Part shown: one piece after another, positions 35,164 to 43,620 of the stretch
Layout: every line of letters starts with the position of its first letter
Numbering within the stretch: position 1 is the first letter of the stretch
Source: CAZYFH01 sp965249175
Lineage (GTDB): Bacteria > Acidobacteriota > Vicinamibacteria > Vicinamibacterales > UBA8438
DNA length: 64,000 nucleotides
NCBI GenBank assembly: GCA_965249175.1
Contig: OZ252227.1
Coordinates: 4,154,001-4,218,000, forward strand
Reading direction: 5' to 3'
The notes under the pieces: model-generated
The model's database searches: none
Told to the model about the DNA's origin: nothing
What the model saw: the letters and a program-made list of their open reading frames with translations, nothing else
Made by a program: the position numbers and the translations under genes

Positions 35164-36072
35164 ATGAGCACGCAAGACTGGACCCAACACGACATTCCCA
35201 GCCAGAGCGGCCGCCTCGCGATCGTCACCGGAGCCAACAGTGGCATCGGCCGGGAGACCGCACGCGAGCTCGCCCGTCAAGGAGCGACGGTCGTGCTCGC
35301 CTGTCGCAGCGAAGCCCGCGCGACCGCGGCCATTCAAGACATCCTCGCGGAGCTGCCCCAGGCCCGGCTCGAGTTCATGCGGCTCGACCTCGCGGATCTC
35401 GAACAGGTGCGCGAGTTCGCCGGCGCCGTCCACAAACGCTTCGACCACCTCGACCTGTTGATCAACAACGCGGGTGTGATGATGCCGCCTCCTGGCCAGA
35501 CCACGCAGGGCTACGAGCTGCAGTTCGGAATCAACCATCTGGCCCACTTCGCGCTCACCGGGCTGCTACTCGACCTGCTCATGGCCACGTCCGGCGCGCG
35601 GATCGTCAACGTGTCGAGCCTGGCCCACCGGCAGGGTACGATGCATTTCGACGATCTCGACTTCGAGGCGCGCGGCTACAACGCGTACGCAGCCTACGGT
35701 CAGAGCAAGCTCGCCAACTTGCTGTTCACCTTCGAGCTCACGCGTCGGCTCGAGCAGCGTGGGGCCGAAGTCATCGTCGCGGCCGCGCACCCGGGCTGGA
35801 CGCAGACCAACCTCCAGCAGCACGCGCGCTGGTTCCGGTGGTTCAACCCCGTGATGGGGATGCAGCCGATCGGCGGGGCGCTCCCGACGCTGCGCGCGGC
35901 GACGGCGCCGGACGTCGAGTCCGGCGACTACTACGGGCCCAAGGGGTTTTACGAGATGCGCGGGGCACCCACGAAGGTCGGATCCAACAAGGCGGCCAGC
36001 AACACGGCTGCGGCGGCCCAGCTGTGGAGCGTGTCCGAGGAGCGGACTGGCGTCCGCTACGAGCTCAGGTAG
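35164..36072 (+). CDS. Short-chain dehydrogenase/reductase (SDR)
   Basis: The 302-residue protein has the NAD(P)-binding motif VTGANSGIGRETARELA (Gly23, Gly27, Gly29), the LINNAGVM motif, a catalytic Ser in RIVNVSSLAH and the Tyr-Gly-Gln-Ser-Lys active-site pair. It resembles the retinol-dehydrogenase-like or protochlorophyllide-reductase-like SDR subgroup (QFGINHLAHFALTGLLL). The substrate is unknown. I use the ATG giving MSTQDWTQHD; an upstream GTG overlapping the previous stop is less family-like. Regulation by the upstream ArsR protein is probable. Confidence 0.88.
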   Translation: MSTQDWTQHDIPSQSGRLAIVTGANSGIGRETARELARQGATVVLACRSEARATAAIQDILAELPQARLEFMRLDLADLEQVREFAGAVHKRFDHLDLLINNAGVMMPPPGQTTQGYELQFGINHLAHFALTGLLLDLLMATSGARIVNVSSLAHRQGTMHFDDLDFEARGYNAYAAYGQSKLANLLFTFELTRRLEQRGAEVIVAAAHPGWTQTNLQQHARWFRWFNPVMGMQPIGGALPTLRAATAPDVESGDYYGPKGFYEMRGAPTKVGSNKAASNTAAAAQLWSVSEERTGVRYELR

Positions 36073-36109
36073 GAATGGTTGTGAAATTGGCCGCGAGGAG
36101 AAGACGACC

Positions 36110-36511
36110 ATGGACGGAATCAACGTGTGGGCGGTACTGGTGGCGGCACTGGCGAACTTTCTGATCGGCGGGCTGTGGTATTCGCCGGCGGTGGCTGGCA
36201 AGGCCTGGATGCGAGCCAACAACTTCACGGACGCAGACCTGAAGAAGGGGTCGCCGGCGGTGATCTTCGGCGTGTCGTTCCTGTTCTGCCTGATCATGGC
36301 AGCCAACCTAGCCGCTTTCTTGAACGACCCGTCGACGACGGTGGGGTTCGCGATTGCGGCCGGTGTGGCCGCCGGGCTGGGCTGGGCGACACTGGGGCTG
36401 GGGGTCATCGCCCTGTTCGAGCGACGGCCGTGGACGTACATCCTCGTCAACGGCGGCTATTTGACTATCTCCTTCGCGACTATGGGCGCCATTCTCGGCG
36501 CCTGGCGGTAA
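36110..36511 (+). CDS. DUF1761 family membrane protein
   Basis: The 133-residue protein has four hydrophobic segments and the DUF1761 landmarks NVWAVLVAALANFLIGGLWY and SPAVAGKAWMR near the N-terminus. GAGGAG lies upstream of the ATG. It lies 37 bases after the SDR gene on the same strand and could be in that operon. The function of the family is unknown. Confidence 0.85.
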   Translation: MDGINVWAVLVAALANFLIGGLWYSPAVAGKAWMRANNFTDADLKKGSPAVIFGVSFLFCLIMAANLAAFLNDPSTTVGFAIAAGVAAGLGWATLGLGVIALFERRPWTYILVNGGYLTISFATMGAILGAWR

Positions 36512-36669
36512 CCACGCCCGATCGACGATCAGCAGGTGCAGATCGAGCCGCTGCCGGCGGTAGATGGTGCGAATCGCTGGTCCACAAGGTGACGCCAATC
36601 CGTCTGGTGAATGTCTGCAAGAATGGGTGAGACGGTCTAGCGCGAAGAACGGCTGGAGGGAGAGTCAGC

Positions 36670-37812
36670 ATGGGGACGCTTTCGATGAACAGACCATTCG
36701 GATTCGCTGTCGGCATCGGGGCCTTCGCGGTGTTGGCCGCCGGGTGCGCTTCGCCCGAGCCGGTCAGCGAGGAGCCAGCCGCGGTGACCGACGTTGCCGA
36801 CACGATGCTTCCCGCGCCGACGTTTCACCATATCCACATCAACTCCGTGGATCCGGAGCGGTCGATCGAGTGGTACAGCACCTACTGGCCGCAGGGCACG
36901 GTGACGACCCATGCCGGATTCCCTGCCTTCCACGACGACATCTATCTGCTGTACACCCAGGTCGACGCGCAGGCTCCGGGTGGTTTCGACCGAGCGCTGC
37001 AGCGGAGTGACCCGCAGAGCGGGTTCTGGACGTTCGGCTCGACGTTCGCGGGACCGAACACCGAAGAGTTCCGGTCGAGAATCGCCGCACTCGATTCCGA
37101 GGCGTTCGCACTCGTGACGCTATACGGCGGGCCCGGCGGCGACAACACGTCCCTGCACTCGCTGGGGTTGCCACTCGGCGAATCGCTCCTCCCGCTGAGC
37201 CAGATCGACGCGCGGATGGCGGAGGACCCGCCGCCGCCGGCAACCTCCGGCCTGGACTTCGGCTATCTGGTCGACCCCGACGGCATGCTGGTCGAGTTCA
37301 CAGCCGGCCGCAACGACAACTTCCGCAGCCACACGCACTTCTGGGGCGAGCAGCCGCTGTGCAGTGCGAACTGGCATGCCGACCATCTCGGGGCGACGTT
37401 CCCGGAGAACCAGAACACATTCAGCTCCGAGTTCAACTTCGGAGAGAACGGATGGGATCCCTGCGACGTACCGACCGGCGAGGTGACCTTTCCAACATAT
37501 ATGGACGTCGGACAGCTTCGGATCCCGGCTGGAAACGCCCGGGTCGCCAATGCCAGCTGGCTGTGGTACCCGCGCCAGTGTCGCGATGGGCGGTGCGGAG
37601 CGGGCAACGATCAGCCGCTTGCGCGCTCGCGCGGACAGGTGGTCGACCATGTCGGGCTCACCTACCCCGACCTCGACGCCGTGATCGCACACCTCGAAAC
37701 CAGGGGCGTGCCGATCCTCGAAGGGCCGTACACGTTCGGCGATACGCGGGCGGTGCTCATCGAGGACCCGAACGGCCTCGCGTATGAGCTGATCGAAGCT
37801 ACCGCACGATGA
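36670..37812 (+). CDS. Lipoprotein with two VOC (glyoxalase-like) domains
   Basis: The 380-residue protein has a lipoprotein signal (AVLAAGC, Cys at residue 26). A VOC-type domain beginning PTFHHIHINSVDPERSIEWY follows, and a second begins VVDHVGLTYPDLDAVIAHLE and ends with EDPNGLAYELIE. The middle carries DPDGMLVEFTAGRNDNF and several Trp and His residues (HTHFWGEQPLC) possibly binding metal. VOC proteins exported as lipoproteins are unusual but occur in Acidobacteriota. GGAGGGAG precedes the ATG. The reaction is unknown. Confidence 0.75.
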   Translation: MGTLSMNRPFGFAVGIGAFAVLAAGCASPEPVSEEPAAVTDVADTMLPAPTFHHIHINSVDPERSIEWYSTYWPQGTVTTHAGFPAFHDDIYLLYTQVDAQAPGGFDRALQRSDPQSGFWTFGSTFAGPNTEEFRSRIAALDSEAFALVTLYGGPGGDNTSLHSLGLPLGESLLPLSQIDARMAEDPPPPATSGLDFGYLVDPDGMLVEFTAGRNDNFRSHTHFWGEQPLCSANWHADHLGATFPENQNTFSSEFNFGENGWDPCDVPTGEVTFPTYMDVGQLRIPAGNARVANASWLWYPRQCRDGRCGAGNDQPLARSRGQVVDHVGLTYPDLDAVIAHLETRGVPILEGPYTFGDTRAVLIEDPNGLAYELIEATAR

Positions 37813-38287
37813 AACGACCGGTCACCGTCCGCGGGTCGACCGGCCGCCCGGCCTCCGCACTCCGCCGCCGGACCGCAGACGGCACGTCGCTCACCGAGAA
37901 GACATGTGTCCCAGGGCGAATCGGGGTGAAGCTGAACTGCGCTGTGCCGGGTACATCGAATTCGATGGCGCGGAACGCGAGACCCTGCAGATGGACCTCG
38001 ACACCCCCGATGGTGACGAGTCGCAGGTGCGAGTTACGTAAAAGCTCGTCGACCTCGAGCCGCCAATCCTGTTCGCTGTCGCTGGCCACGTTGAGCCGGT
38101 AGTACTCGCCGGTGACGAGCTCCAGCTCAGACAGGGAGAGCTGTGGTCCGTCTGGACCGCTCGTGATGTCGAGCGAAAGGTCGATAGGGGGACCCGCCGC
38201 AAGATTGCCGCCCACTTGGGCGGGCGCGGTACCTGTGCTGGCCAGCCAGGACGACAGCGCAAGGACAACACATAGAGGTCTGGTCAC
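37799..38287 (-). CDS. Secreted protein of unknown function, cupredoxin-like
   Basis: The 162-residue protein has a signal peptide ending near APAQ and a beta-rich mature part with LVTGEYYRLNVASDSEQDWR and FSFTPIRPGTHVFSV. This resembles cupredoxin-type folds that lack clear copper ligands. It is convergent with the VOC lipoprotein gene and overlaps it by 14 bases. No further function can be inferred. Confidence 0.55.
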   Translation of the reverse strand: MTRPLCVVLALSSWLASTGTAPAQVGGNLAAGPPIDLSLDITSGPDGPQLSLSELELVTGEYYRLNVASDSEQDWRLEVDELLRNSHLRLVTIGGVEVHLQGLAFRAIEFDVPGTAQFSFTPIRPGTHVFSVSDVPSAVRRRSAEAGRPVDPRTVTGRFIVR

Positions 38288-38415
38288 GAGTGTGATCCTA
38301 GCGGGTTATGGATATGTGCACTTGGCCCGCCCCGTCAATGGAGATTCGGCAATGAGTGTCGCACGTTCAGGGGAACCGACGTGGTACGCTCCTTGTTCCG
38401 CCGTAGCCGTCATCA

Positions 38416-40320
38416 ATGCCCCTCGCGACGCTCGACCGCGTATCCCTGACGTTTGGACATAAGCCGCTGCTCGCCGACGCCACGCTGCGCGTCGAACGCG
38501 GGGAACGGGTCTCGGTCGTGGGCCGCAACGGCGCCGGCAAGTCGTCGCTGCTGCGAATCATCAGTGGCGAACAGCCACCGGATACGGGCGACGTGAGGAT
38601 GGAGCTGGGCCTCCGCGCAGCCCGGCTCGATCAGGATGTTCCGCTCGCGACAGATCGCACGGTCTTTGACGTCGTCGCCGATGGGCTCGGAGCACTCCGG
38701 GATCTCGTCGCGGACTATCACCACGCGGTTGTCGCGCTTGCCGAGGAGAGCACACCGGCCGTCCTCGAGAGACTGGGCCGGCTACACCAAGAGCTCGACA
38801 AACAGGACGGTTGGACCCTCGAGCAACGAATAGAACTCGTGTTGTCGCATCTCGCTCTGCCGTCGGATGCGAGGGTCGGGACCCTGTCAGGCGGGTGGAG
38901 GCGTCGTGTGTTGCTCGCGCGGGCTCTGGTGGCCCAGCCTGACGTGCTGCTGCTCGACGAACCGACCAATCACCTCGACCTCCCCGCCATTCTCTGGTTG
39001 GAGTCGTTCCTGCTCGAGTATCCGGGCGCCGTCGTGTTTGTCACGCACGATCGCGCATTCCTCCAGCGCGTGGCGACGCGGATCGTCGACATCGACCGCG
39101 GTCGTCTCACGTCGTGGCCTGGAGACTACGCAACGTTTCTCCGCAAGAAGGACGAGTGGCTGGCCAACGACACGGCGAGTCGAGACAAGTTCGACAAGCG
39201 CCTGGCGGAGGAGGAGGCGTGGTTGCGGCGGGGGATCAAGGCGCGACGAACGAGGAATGAGGGACGCGTCAGGGCGCTGATGACGATGCGTCAAGAACGA
39301 GCCGCGCGGCGCGACCAGATGGGCGCGGTGCGAATGCAGATCGAGCGTGCCCCGTCGTCGGGCCAGATGGTGTTCGAAGCCGATGCGATCAGCAAGTCGT
39401 TCGGACCGACACCCGTGGTGCGTCAGTTTACGACTCGCATCATGCGAGGCGACCGGATCGGCCTCATTGGGCCGAATGGGTCGGGGAAGACGACGTTAAT
39501 CCGACTCCTCTTGGGGGAGTTGGCTCCGGACGAAGGCGAGCTACGCCGAGGCACCAACGTCGAGGTCGCCTACTACGACCAGCTACGCGAGCAACTCGAC
39601 CTCGAATGGACCGTCTTCGAGACGATCGGCGAGGGCAGCGACACAGTGACTGTCAACGGCCGCACGCGGCACGTGAACGCCTACTTGCGCGATTGCCTGT
39701 TTCCGCCGGAACGGGTGCAGTCTCCGGTGAAGGCACTGTCGGGCGGCGAACGCAACCGGCTGTTGCTTGCCCGGCTGTTCACCCGCCCTGCAAATCTCTT
39801 GGTCCTTGACGAACCGACCAACGATCTCGACCTCGAAACCCTCGAGTTGCTCGAAGCCCAGCTCGTCGAGTGGCCTGGCACTCTGCTGCTCGTCACCCAC
39901 GACCGAGCGTTTCTCGACAACGTGGTCACCACCACGCTCGTCTTTGGAGGCGACACGAAGATAGAAGAGTACGTCGGCGGCTATCAGGACTGGCAGCGTC
40001 AGACGATGCCAACCCCGTCGCCCCCCCACGCGCCATCCGGAGCGAAGCCGACCAAACGGCGGCCGAATGTCGCGAGCCCCACCCACAAGCTGTCGTACCG
40101 GGAGCAGCGCGAACTCGTTGGGCTCCCTGCCCGCATCGAGACGTTGGAAGCCGAGCAACGCACCTTGGGCGATACGATCGCGGACCCGGCATTTTACAAA
40201 CGACCACCCGACGAGATTGCTGTCGCGCTCGCACGTGCAGACTCAGTCGAGCGCACCCTCGGCGATCTGTATTCGCAGTGGGACGCACTCGATTCGCGCT
40301 CGACCAGAGGTAGTGGCTAG
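38416..40320 (+). CDS. uup: ABC-F family ATPase, Uup-like
   Basis: The 634-residue protein contains two ABC domains without membrane segments: Walker A GRNGAGKSS and GPNGSGKTT, signatures LSGGWRRRV and LSGGERNRL, Walker B LLLDEPTNHLD and LVLDEPTNDLD. A linker with the ABC-F arm (LRRGIKARRTRNEGRVRAL) joins them, and a C-terminal coiled-coil domain (YREQRELVGLPARIETLEAE) is typical of Uup. Such proteins bind ribosomes or branched DNA intermediates and act in the cytoplasm. The ATG is 128 bases downstream of the divergent secreted gene. Confidence 0.85.
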   Translation: MPLATLDRVSLTFGHKPLLADATLRVERGERVSVVGRNGAGKSSLLRIISGEQPPDTGDVRMELGLRAARLDQDVPLATDRTVFDVVADGLGALRDLVADYHHAVVALAEESTPAVLERLGRLHQELDKQDGWTLEQRIELVLSHLALPSDARVGTLSGGWRRRVLLARALVAQPDVLLLDEPTNHLDLPAILWLESFLLEYPGAVVFVTHDRAFLQRVATRIVDIDRGRLTSWPGDYATFLRKKDEWLANDTASRDKFDKRLAEEEAWLRRGIKARRTRNEGRVRALMTMRQERAARRDQMGAVRMQIERAPSSGQMVFEADAISKSFGPTPVVRQFTTRIMRGDRIGLIGPNGSGKTTLIRLLLGELAPDEGELRRGTNVEVAYYDQLREQLDLEWTVFETIGEGSDTVTVNGRTRHVNAYLRDCLFPPERVQSPVKALSGGERNRLLLARLFTRPANLLVLDEPTNDLDLETLELLEAQLVEWPGTLLLVTHDRAFLDNVVTTTLVFGGDTKIEEYVGGYQDWQRQTMPTPSPPHAPSGAKPTKRRPNVASPTHKLSYREQRELVGLPARIETLEAEQRTLGDTIADPAFYKRPPDEIAVALARADSVERTLGDLYSQWDALDSRSTRGSG

Positions 40321-40650
40321 TTACGTCTTGCTCGGCCGCTTCATCAGCCGAGGCGACTGACGGTCGCCTCGAGCCCTGATTGCGGGCACGAAGGAATCGT
40401 CCGGCATTTCCCGGGCCAGACCTTTGGAGGCCTCCCTCGCCGCCCGCGCCCTGCGTTTCCCAGCGCGAATGGCCTCCTTGTGGGAATCGCTCTGCATGGG
40501 TCTAGATTTGACCCGCCCTGTTGCTTCAGCGGGCGTGCCAGCGCCGGCGAACGCTGCAATGGCCTTGTCAATAGCGTCAAGTTGCCCCAGTAGCTCCTGA
40601 CGCTGCGCTTTCAGCATGCCTAGCATCCGATTCACACCGATCATCGTCAC
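40321..40650 (-). CDS. Small basic protein of unknown function
   Basis: The 109-residue protein begins with an amphipathic helix that could form a coiled coil (MLKAQRQELLGQLDAIDKAI) and continues with a basic tail rich in Arg, Lys and Ala. It begins with MTMIGVNRM or at the later MLGML. It is convergent with the ABC-F gene with no gap. It could bind nucleic acid, but there is no recognised domain. Confidence 0.45.
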   Translation of the reverse strand: MTMIGVNRMLGMLKAQRQELLGQLDAIDKAIAAFAGAGTPAEATGRVKSRPMQSDSHKEAIRAGKRRARAAREASKGLAREMPDDSFVPAIRARGDRQSPRLMKRPSKT

Positions 40651-40749
40651 CTCAAGCCCTCGCCTTGAAATGTACTTGACAGCGAGTTCCCAAAGAATTC
40701 GCCGATTCTCGATCCTGAGAACAACGGTGGGCGAAGCTTCATCGAAAAA

Positions 40750-40960
40750 ATGACAGGTCTGGAACCTTCCGGACGTCGGACATCGGGCCCACCCGTGTGG
40801 GCGCCAATCGCTGTTGGCCTCGGCTCAGCCGCCAGGCGCGTGTCCGGTTCCTCCGCGAGGCGCAGATTCTGTCTAAGCTCGACCATCCCCGCATCTGCCG
40901 GATTCACGACTACGTCGAAGGCCCAGACGCCGACGCCCTCGTGCTCCGCGACCTCCGTCT
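40750..40960 (+). pseudogene. Serine/threonine protein kinase remnant
   Basis: The segment RFLREAQILSKLDHPRICRI followed by HDYVEGPDADALVL matches the alpha-C helix and strands 4 and 5 of bacterial Hanks-type kinases. The glycine loop is replaced by unrelated sequence, and everything past the hinge is missing where the convergent PQQ dehydrogenase gene begins. No start signals are present. Confidence 0.6.
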
Positions 40961-40964
40961 GCTT

Positions 40965-43031
40965 CTATTGCACCGTGAAGGCGACCAACTCCGCGATGTT
41001 CTCCTCATCCAAAGCCGCTACGACAATGTGCTGTTGGCCACCCGCCATGTATGTGATTGGGAACCCGATGGTTGGTCCACCCGGAAGCTGAATCTCATGG
41101 ACAACCTCGCCCGTCCGTTTGTCGTACGCACGGAACACCGGTTCACCCCGTGCCCCCTCACCTGAAAACAGCAGCGTGGACGTCACAAGAAGTCCGGACC
41201 CTTGCGTCGGGATTCCCGTCGTCGGCACGTTGACGCCCTGCAGGTCCGGATGCTCCCGGATATAGCGGGGCGTGTCGCCGTGTGGGATCTGCCATAGGAT
41301 CTCGCCGACGGTCAGATCGATCGCGGTGATCCGGCCGTAGGGGGGTTTTATGAGAGGAAGGTCACGGATGGTCGGGACACCCCGAGCAAACGAGATGTGG
41401 TAACGCACTCCGGTCCCTTCGGTGCCGTCTGTCAATCCGAACAGCGACGGCCGCGTGAGCGACGGCACGAAGAGCAGACCCGCCTCGGCATCCACCGCCC
41501 CACCCGGCCAGTTGACGCCGCCACCCGCGCTTGGGAGCGCTAGGGTCCCGAGATTGCCGTCCGGCTCAATCAGGGACGGCGGCGTATAGAGGGGCCCGAG
41601 CCGGAAGTTCTCTACGACCCTTAGTGCCTCGGCCCGAAGCTCCGGCGTGAAGTCGATGAGGTCGTCCTCGAGCACGCCTTGGCGTTCAAACGCGGGCGGC
41701 TTGGTGGGAAACGGCTGGGTGGGAGACGTCCACTCGCCCGGGACATCCGACGCTTGCACTGGCCGCTCCTCGATCGGCCAGACGGGTTCGCCCGTCTCGC
41801 GGTTGAGCACGTACGCAAACCCCTGCTTCGAGAGTTGCACCAGGGCCTTCACCGGGACACCGTCGACCTCGATGTCCACAAGGATGGGGGCCGTCGGGAG
41901 GTCGTAGTCCCAGAGCTCGTGATGAGTGAGCTGAAAATGCCACACCCGCTCGCCGGTCTCCGCGTCGAGCGCCACCACGGAGTTCGCAAAGAGGTTCTCG
42001 CCCGGCCGATAGCCACCGAAATAGTCGTTCGTAGCCGTCTCGGTCGGCACGTAGAACAAGCCGAGCTCCTCGTCGACCGTCACGGGTGCCCAATGCCCAA
42101 TGTTCCCCGTGTACTTCCAGGAGGCGTCGAGGAGGTCTGGGGATTCTTGCACCCAGTCGTGCGTGCCGGTCGCGACGTCCCAGAGAGCCTCGTCCGCTTT
42201 CTGCCAGGTCTCGACGCCGTACTCTCCCGCCTTCGGAACCGTATTGAAGCGCCAGCGCACCCGACCGGTGCGGGCGTCGTACGCCACGACGTCGCCAGGG
42301 ATGTTCATGGGCCACACCTCATTCGGAGATGCCCGGGTCGGCACGCTGCCGGTGTGCAGTGAAATCGACGACACCAGCACATTCCCGAGAATCGCCGGCG
42401 GTGACGTGTTGGCCACCCTCCCCTCTCGCCTCGCAGCCGGCCGCTCACCCCAACGCAGGTCGTCCATCATGTCCACGACGCCGGCATCCCCGAATCCGTC
42501 GACGAAGTTTCCCGTCCGCGCGTCCAAGGCCACCAACTGATAGCTCGGCGTCACCACGAAGATGCGCTCATCGCCTGCCCCATCCGTCCAGTAGCTCACG
42601 CCGCGCCCGGCGCTCCGTGCGACGGGCTCGATGATGTCGCCCCACCGTCGTTCGTTGTCGCCCGGCCGCCAGTTCCAAAGGGACTCACCCGTCGCGGCAT
42701 CGAGGGCAACCACGCTGCGTTGGTTACCGGCGGTCGTATACAGGACCCCGTTGATCACCAGGGGACTGATTTGCATCCGGCCGGACGGCGGGGGCGTGCC
42801 CTGGTCCCGTGCGCTCCATCGCCATGCCACCTCCAGGTCCCCGACGTTGCCGGAATCGATCTGGTCGAGCGGCGAGTAGCGAGTGGCACCGGCGTCCGCC
42901 CCGAACACGCCCCACTCTCCATTGGCGGCACCCGACTGAGCGGTCACACCAGCCGCGCCCAGACACGCGACAGCTGCAACCGCAGTGGCATAACGGATCA
43001 CAGGGTGCCGAGTAGAAAGCGCCGTGCGCAT
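40965..43031 (-). CDS. PQQ-dependent (quinoprotein) dehydrogenase
   Basis: The 688-residue protein has a signal peptide (residues 1-31) and an eight-bladed propeller. The recurring motifs are VVALDAATGESLWNWRPG, VALDARTGNFVDGFG, VVAYDARTGRVRWRFN and VVALDAETGERVWHFQLTHH, the last followed by ELWDYDLPTAPILVDI, a typical PQQ-enzyme segment. It acts in the periplasm on an alcohol or sugar and passes electrons to the respiratory chain. No haem c domain is attached. The ATG follows AGGAGG by seven bases; a longer frame has no ribosome binding site. Confidence 0.85.
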   Translation of the reverse strand: MRTALSTRHPVIRYATAVAAVACLGAAGVTAQSGAANGEWGVFGADAGATRYSPLDQIDSGNVGDLEVAWRWSARDQGTPPPSGRMQISPLVINGVLYTTAGNQRSVVALDAATGESLWNWRPGDNERRWGDIIEPVARSAGRGVSYWTDGAGDERIFVVTPSYQLVALDARTGNFVDGFGDAGVVDMMDDLRWGERPAARREGRVANTSPPAILGNVLVSSISLHTGSVPTRASPNEVWPMNIPGDVVAYDARTGRVRWRFNTVPKAGEYGVETWQKADEALWDVATGTHDWVQESPDLLDASWKYTGNIGHWAPVTVDEELGLFYVPTETATNDYFGGYRPGENLFANSVVALDAETGERVWHFQLTHHELWDYDLPTAPILVDIEVDGVPVKALVQLSKQGFAYVLNRETGEPVWPIEERPVQASDVPGEWTSPTQPFPTKPPAFERQGVLEDDLIDFTPELRAEALRVVENFRLGPLYTPPSLIEPDGNLGTLALPSAGGGVNWPGGAVDAEAGLLFVPSLTRPSLFGLTDGTEGTGVRYHISFARGVPTIRDLPLIKPPYGRITAIDLTVGEILWQIPHGDTPRYIREHPDLQGVNVPTTGIPTQGSGLLVTSTLLFSGEGARGEPVFRAYDKRTGEVVHEIQLPGGPTIGFPITYMAGGQQHIVVAALDEENIAELVAFTVQ

Positions 43032-43140
43032 AGGTTGCCTCCTCTTGCTTTGCCACCGTGGTAAACACCGATCCGGGTCACTCATCCGCTAAGTGTGTCG
43101 AGAGACGTATCAACTTGACAACACCCTGGGCCATAGCGCA

Positions 43141-43353
43141 TCACCGACGCCTCCTCCTGTTCACACGTCGACAGATCACTGTCGCGGTGACGAACGCCCA
43201 GATCAGCAGCCCGGCCGAGAACACCGCAGGGCCGAACACCAGCTCGCCGTCCGCGGTGCCGACCATCGTGCCAGCGCGGAAGAGGAGAAGGCCCCCGATG
43301 GCGATCCACAAGAGCCACCGAACGATGGGCTCCCACCGGCGTGCCCCGAGCAT
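43141..43353 (-). CDS. Small two-helix membrane protein
   Basis: The 70-residue frame encodes two hydrophobic segments (WLLWIAIGGLLLFRAGTMVG and VFGPAVFSAGLLIWAFVTA) and a basic C-terminus (RRVNRRRRR). No ribosome binding site is clear before the ATG. I cannot name a family; the hydrophobic pattern and the position downstream of no other gene leave it uncertain. Confidence 0.4.
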   Translation of the reverse strand: MLGARRWEPIVRWLLWIAIGGLLLFRAGTMVGTADGELVFGPAVFSAGLLIWAFVTATVICRRVNRRRRR

Positions 43354-43446
43354 CGGGGCCAGTCTAGCTTGCCACGTGTCGTCGCTGCGCCGATTGCGCC
43401 GGCGGTGATCCTATCCGAGCACGACGCGTGTGCCGCGAACCCCCGA

Positions 43447-43486
43447 CAGATAGGTCGCGAAATACGCCGAAGGGACGAGCTATCTG
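43447..43486 (+). repeat. Copy D of the dispersed ~40-bp repeat, with intact stem
   Basis: CAGATAGGTCGCGAAATACG then CCGAAGGGACGAGCTATCTG. The ends CAGATAG and CTATCTG form a 7-bp stem. The surrounding 43354-43620 region contains no gene. Confidence 0.65.
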
Positions 43487-43620
43487 CAGGATGGACTGGA
43501 ATGACATAGTCACATGAATCCCACCTCCTTTCCTTGTCAAAACTGCCCGTCCCCTCCACGAACCGACCGGCCAACGCTCTCATATAATCGGTGCACCCGA
43601 CTCGGAGCCGCGAGTTCGCT

